From an uncultured Collinsella sp. (GTDB lineage Bacteria > Actinomycetota > Coriobacteriia > Coriobacteriales > Coriobacteriaceae): a stretch of 5,109 nucleotides of DNA. Location: NCBI GenBank assembly GCA_902472315.1, contig CABRNM010000065.1, positions 1-5,109 of the forward strand, read 5' to 3'. The notes under the pieces are model-generated. The model had not been told where the DNA came from and ran no database searches. It saw only the letters and a list, made by a program, of their open reading frames with translations. Each line of letters starts with the position of its first letter. The stretch's first letter is position 1. Both the position numbers and the translations under genes were made by a program. Shown piece after piece: positions 1-3,959 of this stretch.

Positions 1-19
1 ACGTGTGCTCTTCCGATCT
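1..19 (+). other. Illumina TruSeq read-2 adapter remnant
   Basis: These 19 bases read ACGTGTGCTCTTCCGATCT, identical to the 3' end of the Illumina TruSeq/multiplexing read-2 adapter. A chance match of this length at exactly the first base is very unlikely, so this is an untrimmed library artefact at a contig end. It should be masked, and no reading frame should be extended through it. Genomic sequence presumably begins at base 20. Confidence 0.95.
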
Positions 20-147
20 TTAGCTTGGATGGGCTGAAGATACCTCATTCGGAGGCTTCGGTTGTCGAGATTCAGTTCACCGACTATAGCTGCTACCTGC
101 CGAAATGTTATTGCGTTTTCAAATTGATGCTTTTTAATGGTAATTGA
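20..147 (+). CDS. Possible C-terminal end of an unidentified plus-strand gene (partial)
   Basis: One plus-strand frame (codons beginning at 22, 25 and so on) stays open from the adapter junction to a TGA at 145-147, giving about 41 residues that end LMLFNGN. Several codons in the middle (GTC GAG, CAG TTC ACC GAC, TGC TAC CTG CCG) resemble the usage of the neighbouring genes, but the last dozen are AT-rich. I do not recognise the peptide and see no motif in it. A gene ending here would be convergent with carD, and the hairpins at 255-366 would lie between the two ends. A minus-strand frame is also open across this stretch (ATG near 216-218, running off the left edge), but its start region is Arg/Pro-rich and it uses codons such as ATA, AGG and CGA, so I favour the plus strand weakly. 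It may also be noncoding. Confidence 0.25.
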
Positions 148-252
148 GCAAGACAGGCGCGCTTGTTGTGGATGCGGCCGTTGGTTGCGTCGATCTGGAC
201 GGCCCCCGCGTGATGTCATCGCAAATGGGCTTCACGTATTCTACGGATATAG

Positions 253-298
253 AAAAATGGCCGGGCGCTCACAAACAAAACGGAGCACCCGGCCATTT
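253..298 (-). terminator. Intrinsic terminator downstream of the carD-family gene
   Basis: An inverted repeat pairs 255-270 (AAATGGCCGGGCGCTC) with 283-298 (GAGCACCCGGCCATTT). Fifteen of 16 positions pair, with one C/A mismatch and a 12-nt loop. Read on the minus strand, the GC-rich stem is followed by a run of five T (bases 257-253), the layout of a Rho-independent terminator for the gene ending at 365. On the plus strand the stem is followed only by TTTACTG, so it would terminate plus-strand transcription poorly. Confidence 0.75.
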
Positions 299-329
299 AC
301 TGATTGTTTGTTGACGTTTGGCCAGATAA

Positions 330-366
330 AACCTGCCAAAATAAACCTGTCCCTTTTTGGCAGGTT
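330..366 (-). repeat. Perfect 12-bp inverted repeat at the carD-family stop codon; terminator or REP-like palindrome
   Basis: The arms AACCTGCCAAAA (330-341) and TTTTGGCAGGTT (355-366) are perfectly complementary around a 13-nt loop. The second arm overlaps the TAA stop (365-367 on the minus strand) by two bases. On the minus strand the stem runs into TTTTAT, so it could be a first terminator in tandem with the hairpin at 253-298. The minus-strand loop begins AGGGACAGG, and another palindrome at 3324-3362 also carries a GGGAC(A/G)G head. That resemblance suggests a dispersed REP-type element reused as a terminator. Both readings are compatible with the sequence. Confidence 0.6.
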
Positions 367-850
367 AGTTGAGGGCGGCTTGGGCTAGGCGGGCTTCGGC
401 GGCCTCTTCGGTGACGCCCAGGGCCACGGCGAACTCCTCGATGGAGCGGCGCTTGGCTTCCTTGAGTACGCGCATGTAGTAGGAGCTGGGCTTTTTATCT
501 GCTTCCTCGGCCTGGCGAATACGGTGCATCATGGTTTTTGCCACGCGAACCGTCTCGGGCGCGCCCAGCTTGAGCTGCTGCTTAAAGTGCGTCTCCTCGA
601 GCGAGCTATTGCGCTCGGTAAAGGTGTCGCACTCCAGCTCATCGTAGTGGCTCAGCAGGTGCTCTGCATCTTGCTGGGAGATAGCGGCATGCAGACGGTC
701 GGCCTGCGCCACGGGGTACATGAGAATCGTCTGCGCATGTCCCTGTTTGGTCTCGAGCAACAACATGGGCTGCGGTGTGTCGTCCCTAAAGCCGACGACG
801 GTGCAGACTCCCTGACCCGGATGAATGACGTGTTGACCGATTGAGAACAT
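365..850 (-). CDS. CarD/CdnL-family transcriptional regulator
   Basis: This complete 161-residue protein has the usual CarD/CdnL length. Its N-terminus contains the family signature IGQHVIHPGQGVCTVVGF (residues 4-21), the start of the RNA-polymerase-interacting Tudor-like domain shared with Mfd, which should span roughly residues 1-65. Residues 66-161 are predicted mostly helical and include the block S122-SYYMRVLKEAKRRSIEEFAV-A143. Known family members bind the RNA polymerase beta subunit and the upstream edge of the melted promoter and modulate open-complex stability; that role here is inferred. The start at 850 is supported by GGAGGT (minus strand, bases 859-854) three bases before the ATG. 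The gene diverges from argS and is followed by two hairpins, so it is probably monocistronic. The protein contains no tryptophan, so the Trp wedge of well-studied CarD proteins is absent. It may therefore be a divergent paralogue. I give no gene symbol because several CarD-like paralogues are common in this group. Confidence 0.88.
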   Translation of the reverse strand: MFSIGQHVIHPGQGVCTVVGFRDDTPQPMLLLETKQGHAQTILMYPVAQADRLHAAISQQDAEHLLSHYDELECDTFTERNSSLEETHFKQQLKLGAPETVRVAKTMMHRIRQAEEADKKPSSYYMRVLKEAKRRSIEEFAVALGVTEEAAEARLAQAALN

Positions 851-864
851 GCTACCTCCAACTT

Positions 865-880
865 ATACGAATTTACGTAT
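865..880. promoter_or_regulatory. Operator-like inverted repeat in the carD-family 5' leader
   Basis: ATACG (865-869) and CGTAT (876-880) form an inverted repeat separated by six A/T bases. It lies between the predicted -10 element and the ribosome binding site of the CarD-family gene. It could be a repressor or autoregulatory site, or a small hairpin in the leader. The arms are short and the region is AT-rich, so chance is possible. Confidence 0.25.
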
Positions 881-884
881 GTTA

Positions 885-893
885 AGAATACCA
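885..893 (-). promoter_or_regulatory. Extended -10 promoter for the carD-family gene
   Basis: On the minus strand the sequence reads TGG-TATTCT: an extended -10 TG at 893-892 and a hexamer at 890-885 matching TATAAT at four of six positions. It lies about 35 nt upstream of the ATG, leaving a leader of roughly 27 nt. No good -35 box is seen at 16-18 bp, which is tolerable for an extended -10 promoter. The predicted promoters of argS and the rho candidate have the same TGN-TA layout. Confidence 0.5.
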
Positions 894-1096
894 CGCTGAC
901 GTGCGCAAACCATCACTTTATGCAGGAAAAGCACACAACTCCGATAGGTAAGAGTATTCGATAAATAGAACGGCTTATTCATACGTTTATGCATTTCTAG
1001 AACGTGTATAAACAGCAGGCAAACCGCCAACTTTGTACCGCCGCGCAAGAGCGGTAGTCATTTTTGTGCATATACAATATCTATTAGCTTTACCCT
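894..1096. other. Divergent intergenic region, no gene seen
   Basis: This AT-rich stretch separates the carD-family promoter from the argS promoter. I find no tRNA-like fold and no coding frame with a ribosome binding site. Small palindromes occur: TTCTAGAA (995-1002), GTTTAT/ATAAAC (985-990/1008-1013), and TACCGC/GCGGTA (1036-1041/1051-1056) with a T run shortly after. None is long enough to call a regulator site or terminator with confidence. Confidence 0.5.
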
Positions 1097-1125
1097 GCGA
1101 CAGTAGTTACCGCTTGTGATAGAGT
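1097..1125 (+). promoter_or_regulatory. argS promoter
   Basis: GCGACA (1097-1102, four of six matches to TTGACA) is separated by exactly 17 bp from TAGAGT (1120-1125, four of six matches to TATAAT), with an extended -10 TG at 1117-1118. Transcription would start near 1132 and give a leader of about 60 nt before the argS ATG. That leader contains no long hairpin. Confidence 0.55.
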
Positions 1126-1181
1126 GCTACAAACTCTGGCTTTTGCCCTACGAGTGACCAAGAGCTCGGGGGCTTTAACAC

Positions 1182-1188
1182 AAGGAGG
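1182..1188 (+). promoter_or_regulatory. Strong ribosome binding site fixing the argS start
   Basis: AAGGAGG is complementary to the 16S 3' end and sits four bases before the ATG at 1193. The frame is open upstream to another ATG at 1124, but that codon lies inside the predicted -10 element and has no Shine-Dalgarno sequence. The start at 1193 is therefore preferred. Confidence 0.88.
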
Positions 1189-1192
1189 ATCT

Positions 1193-3046
1193 ATGCCCGA
1201 GAAGATTGAAGAGCTGGTACGCGCTGCGCTTGCTGCGGCCCAGGAGGCCGGCGACCTTTCCGCATTTGAACTTGACGATTGCGCTATCGAGCGACCGGCT
1301 GATACTTCTCATGGCGAGTGGACCTCCACCATGGCCCTGAAGTCCGCCAAGCTGGCTCACTGCGCCCCGCGCAAGATCGCCGAGGCCGTCGTTGCCCATA
1401 TGCCCGAGGACCCCGCGATCGAGAAGGTCGAGATCGCCGGTCCTGGCTTCATCAACTTCTACCTCTCCGTCGCCGTCAAGAACGCCATCTTTGGCGAGGC
1501 CCGCGAGAAGGGTATGGACTTCGCTAAGTCCAACGTCGGTGGCGGCCTGAAGACTCAGGTCGAGTTCGTCTCCGCCAACCCCGTCGGCCCCATGCACATC
1601 GGTCATGGTCGCTGGGCCGCTCTGGGCGACTCCCTTTGTCGTGTGATGGACCACGCCGGTTACGACATCCAGCGTGAGTTCTACATCAACGACCACGGCT
1701 CTCAGATGAACACCTTCGGTAACTCCATCAGCACGCGCTATATGCAGCTTGCCGACATCATCGCCAAGCAGGGCGTGGATATCGACGAGGCTCACAAGAT
1801 TCTGATCGCCGACCGCGACGCCTTTGTTGCCGACGAGAGCGACGAGCACCCCGAGACCCATCCGTATCAGGACAACTTTGCCGAGACTCTGGGCAAGGAC
1901 TCCTACGGCGGCGACTACATCATCGACGAGGCTGCCGAGTTCTGGCGCACCGACGGCGACAAGTGGGTCAACGCCGATCCGCAGGAGCGCATGGAGAGCT
2001 TCCGCGAGCGCGGCTATGTAAAGATGGTCGACAACATGCGCGACCTTTGCCATGCCGTCAACTGCGACTTTGACCGCTGGTTCTCCGAGCGCTCCCTGTA
2101 CGTGAAGGACACCGAGGGCGAGACCGCCGGCACCTCCGCCGTCGACCGCGCTTTTGAGAAGCTCGACAAGATGGGCTACCTCTACACCAAGGACGGTGCC
2201 CTGTGGTTCCGCTCCACCGACCTGGGCGACGACAAGGACCGCGTCCTGATCAAGTCCGATGGCGAGTACACCTACTTCGCCTCCGACGTTGCCTATCACT
2301 GGGATAAGTTCCAGCGCGTCGACCACGTCATCGACATCTGGGGCGCCGACCACCACGGCTACATCGAGCGCGTCCGCTGCGTCTGTGACGCTCTTGGCTA
2401 TCCCGGCAAGTTTGAGGTTCTGCTGGGCCAGCTCGTCAACCTGCTGCGCAACGGCAAGCCCGTCCGCATGTCCAAGCGCAAGGGCACCATGGTGACCCTG
2501 CAGGAACTCGTCGACGAGGTCGGCTCTGACGCCGCCCGCTACACGCTCATCTCCAAGAGCTCCAACCAGATGGTCGACTTCGACATTGAGGCCGTCAAGA
2601 AGCGCGACAACTCCAACCCGGTGTACTACGTGCAGTACGCTCACGCTCGCGTGTGCTCCATCCTGCGCCGTGCCGCCGACGTTACCGCCGAGCAGGCCGC
2701 CGAGATGGGCATGAAGGCCGTCGCCGAGAAGGCTATTGGCGAGAACGTCGATTACTCGCTGCTGACCGACCCGACCGAGCTTGCCCTTTCGCGTAAGCTC
2801 AACGAGCTCACCGACCTCATCGGTAGCTGCGCTCGCGATCGCGCCCCGTTCCGCCTGACTCACTTTGCCGAGGAGCTCGCCGGCGACTTCCACAGCTTCT
2901 ACGCCGCCTGCCAGGTCCTTCCGAGCGAGGGTCGTCCCGTCGACCCTGAGCTCTCGCGCGCCCGTTTGGCCGCCTGCGACGCCGTCCGTGTGACGCTCGC
3001 CCTGGTGCTTACCCTCGTTGGCGTTTCTGCCCCCGAGCAGATGTAA
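1193..3046 (+). CDS. argS: Arginyl-tRNA synthetase
   Basis: This complete 617-residue class Ia synthetase joins arginine to tRNA-Arg using ATP in the cytoplasm. Residues 1 to about 110 form the ArgS-specific N-terminal domain that contacts the tRNA D-loop. The Rossmann catalytic domain follows, with VEFVSANPVGPMHIGHGRW carrying the HIGH signature at 135-138, then GYDIQREFYINDHGSQM, YGGDYI (238-243), TYFASDVAYH (360-369), GADHHGY (384-390) and the KMSKS-type loop RMSKRKG (425-431). The C-terminal helical anticodon-binding domain begins near NPVYYVQYAHAR (475-486) and ends with APEQM, a typical ArgS terminus. The length is slightly above the usual 550-600. The gene has its own promoter and intrinsic terminator, so it appears to be a single-gene unit. 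Codon use is strongly G/C-ending, as expected for a highly expressed gene. I see no frameshift or missing catalytic motif. Confidence 0.98.
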   Translation: MPEKIEELVRAALAAAQEAGDLSAFELDDCAIERPADTSHGEWTSTMALKSAKLAHCAPRKIAEAVVAHMPEDPAIEKVEIAGPGFINFYLSVAVKNAIFGEAREKGMDFAKSNVGGGLKTQVEFVSANPVGPMHIGHGRWAALGDSLCRVMDHAGYDIQREFYINDHGSQMNTFGNSISTRYMQLADIIAKQGVDIDEAHKILIADRDAFVADESDEHPETHPYQDNFAETLGKDSYGGDYIIDEAAEFWRTDGDKWVNADPQERMESFRERGYVKMVDNMRDLCHAVNCDFDRWFSERSLYVKDTEGETAGTSAVDRAFEKLDKMGYLYTKDGALWFRSTDLGDDKDRVLIKSDGEYTYFASDVAYHWDKFQRVDHVIDIWGADHHGYIERVRCVCDALGYPGKFEVLLGQLVNLLRNGKPVRMSKRKGTMVTLQELVDEVGSDAARYTLISKSSNQMVDFDIEAVKKRDNSNPVYYVQYAHARVCSILRRAADVTAEQAAEMGMKAVAEKAIGENVDYSLLTDPTELALSRKLNELTDLIGSCARDRAPFRLTHFAEELAGDFHSFYAACQVLPSEGRPVDPELSRARLAACDAVRVTLALVLTLVGVSAPEQM

Positions 3047-3091
3047 GCGCTGGTCGTTTGACTGCGTTGGTTTGGTTTAACTGAGCCTTCT

Positions 3092-3125
3092 AAGCCCGAT
3101 CTCCCATGCGGAGGTCGGGTTTTTT
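3092..3125 (+). terminator. Intrinsic terminator of argS
   Basis: CCCGATCTCC (3095-3104) pairs with GGAGGTCGGG (3110-3119), ten base pairs including one T-G wobble, around a 5-nt CATGC loop. A run of six T (3120-3125) follows directly, and AAG before the stem can extend the pairing into that run. It lies about 45 nt after the argS stop and should separate argS from the downstream gene. Confidence 0.92.
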
Positions 3126-3180
3126 GCATTTTTCGAGACTGTTTGGTTTGCTGGAAAATGCTATCAAATCGCAACTATAC
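3126..3180. other. Intergenic spacer after the argS terminator
   Basis: This is an AT-rich spacer between the argS terminator and the first inverted-repeat element. I see no gene, ribosome binding site or promoter in it. Confidence 0.5.
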
Positions 3181-3312
3181 CGGTTTACTACGATGAATTT
3201 GGGGAATCCAACCACACGGGCTTTTCAGCGAAAAGCGCAAGCCATCTAGCTGGGGTTTTATTTTTTCGGTTTTTGGCGTGGTCGTGGTTGAGCGATTCAT
3301 CGTAGTAAACCG
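3181..3312 (-). mobile_element. 132-bp inverted-repeat element, copy 1 (MITE-like or structured RNA)
   Basis: Perfect 18-bp arms, CGGTTTACTACGATGAAT (3181-3198) and ATTCATCGTAGTAAACCG (3295-3312), bound the element. A second nested pairing, CAACCAC (3209-3215) with GTGGTTG (3284-3290), and a hairpin, GCTTTTC/GAAAAGC (3220-3226/3230-3236), lie inside. Read on the minus strand it aligns without gaps to the element at 3409-3538: the distance from TACTACG to CGTAGTA is exactly 122 nt in both, and about 70% of positions agree over the first 75 nt by hand alignment. No flanking target-site duplication is evident and no transposase is present, so a nonautonomous element or a structured RNA is more likely than a gene. 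Confidence 0.7.
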
Positions 3313-3323
3313 CCTTGGTTTTG

Positions 3324-3362
3324 AAAATGACCCCTTGGGGACGGAGGAAAACGGATCATTTT
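3324..3362. repeat. REP-like palindrome between the two inverted-repeat elements
   Basis: AAAATGACC (3324-3332) pairs with GGATCATTTT (3353-3362), with one bulged A at 3355. The loop contains GGGGACGGAGG. The GGGAC(A/G)G head with flanking A/T-rich arms resembles the palindrome at 330-366 (minus strand) and the general style of REP palindromes associated with RAYT (TnpA-REP) transposases. No such transposase is in the window. Family membership is an inference from the shared head sequence. Confidence 0.45.
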
Positions 3363-3408
3363 TGTCCCGTGGAGGAGCGGTGGGATACCTTCTGCCAAGA
3401 ATCGGGGG

Positions 3409-3538
3409 CATCTACTACGTTTAAGTGCGTACCCCGAACCACGCCGAAAATCGCAATATTAAAACCGCAGGTAGCAGGTCTGCGACTTTCGAAAAATAGT
3501 GAGTATGGTCAGGGGTGCGGGGGCAAACGTAGTAGATG
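3409..3538 (+). mobile_element. 130-bp inverted-repeat element, copy 2 (MITE-like or structured RNA)
   Basis: Perfect 14-bp arms, CATCTACTACGTTT (3409-3422) and AAACGTAGTAGATG (3525-3538), bound the element. Nested pairing of CGTACCCC (3428-3435) with GGGGTGCG (3512-3519) and a hairpin CGCAG/CTGCG (3466-3470/3480-3484) lie inside. It is homologous to the reverse complement of copy 1. Both keep ACCACGCC at the same distance from TACTACG, and both keep GT(A/G)TGGT near the other end. The bases flanking the TACTACG core differ between copies but remain self-complementary within each, which looks like compensatory change in a stem. Confidence 0.7.
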
Positions 3539-3540
3539 GG

Positions 3541-3786
3541 CGCGATTCGTGGCACATCGATCTTGGGGCCGATGCCCTTGTCCCTTAGCTGTTCCGTTTT
3601 CTCGATGCTTGAGGCTTGATCTGCCTTCTTCTTATGAGTTGCGGTGGAATGGTTCCTGCTTGAGAGGTGCCGGCCGGGATTTGGGAACTATTTCACCGCG
3701 GCTTATGATGTGGCGATGGTGTACGCCGGAACTTTGTAAAGAGCATCCCTTTTGACTAGTCGTTTAAGAACGTCCCCGATGACTAA
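3541..3786. other. Intergenic stretch with nothing recognisable
   Basis: No reading frame here has a ribosome binding site or protein-like composition. The plus-strand frame crossing it begins inside the palindrome cluster and reads through the repeats, so it is not credible. No strong hairpin, tRNA or repeat was found. It may be decayed sequence or an upstream regulatory region of the following gene. Confidence 0.5.
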
Positions 3787-3787
3787 G

Positions 3788-3815
3788 TTGCAGGTGGTTG
3801 CGGTTGTGTTACACT
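3788..3815 (+). promoter_or_regulatory. Promoter of the rho candidate
   Basis: TTGCAG (3788-3793) precedes TACACT (3810-3815) by 16 bp, and an extended -10 TG lies at 3807-3808. The -10 region has the same TGN-TA layout as the argS promoter. Transcription would begin near 3822, giving a leader of about 138 nt before the GTG at 3960, long for this window. Confidence 0.55.
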
Positions 3816-3821
3816 AACGCT

Positions 3822-3959
3822 GCGTATATAACGCAATCATCTCTATACAGATCAATGATGTCCGTCGGTATTTGACGGAGCTAGACTGTTTAGCCGCCCT
3901 GAAGGTTTATGCAGGGAACATGTGATCACAGGGCTTGAAAAGAAAGTTGAGCGAACACT
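3822..3959 (+). promoter_or_regulatory. Structured 5' leader of the rho candidate
   Basis: The leader has a hairpin TGCGT/ACGCA (3821-3825/3831-3835) at its very start and TCCGTC/GACGGA (3861-3866/3874-3879). CCCTG (3897-3901) can pair with CAGGG at either 3912-3916 or 3929-3933, so the two pairings are mutually exclusive. A perfect palindrome TGTGATCACA lies at 3921-3930. Two tiny reading frames occur: 3855-3875 (MMSVGI) overlapping the second hairpin, and 3909-3938 (MQGTCDHRA) preceded by GAAGG. In several bacteria rho is autoregulated by termination in its leader; applying this here is an inference. Confidence 0.4.

Noticed and set aside
137..388. 83-codon plus-strand frame near the left edge
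   Set aside because: It runs through both hairpins and into the carD-family gene on the other strand, with no ribosome binding site and no domain-like sequence.
863..1048. 61-codon minus-strand frame upstream of the carD-family gene
   Set aside because: It overlaps the predicted carD-family promoter, lacks a ribosome binding site and has no recognisable feature.
1036..1065. T-box-like segment (GTACCGC followed by a hairpin and T run) upstream of argS
   Set aside because: Only a fragment of the T-box consensus is present. No AGGGTGG lead-in or stem I is seen, and the best argS promoter lies downstream, so the segment would not be in the argS leader.
1175..2893. Long minus-strand open frame (572 codons) antisense to argS
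   Set aside because: It lies almost entirely inside argS, whose conserved motifs are unmistakable. Its Val/Leu/Gly/Asp-rich composition is the usual mirror of G/C-ending codon bias, and it has no recognisable domain.
3181..3538. Integron attC sites
   Set aside because: The paired arms lack the RYYYAAC/GTTRRRY core sites, no integron integrase is present, and no gene cassettes lie between the palindromes.
3181..3538. CRISPR array
   Set aside because: There are only two diverged copies in opposite orientation, each over 100 nt, with no short direct repeats or uniform spacers.
3315..3755. 146-codon plus-strand frame across the repeat cluster
   Set aside because: It translates the REP-like palindrome and copy 2 of the inverted-repeat element, has no ribosome binding site, and is rich in Cys, Arg and Trp without any protein-like pattern.
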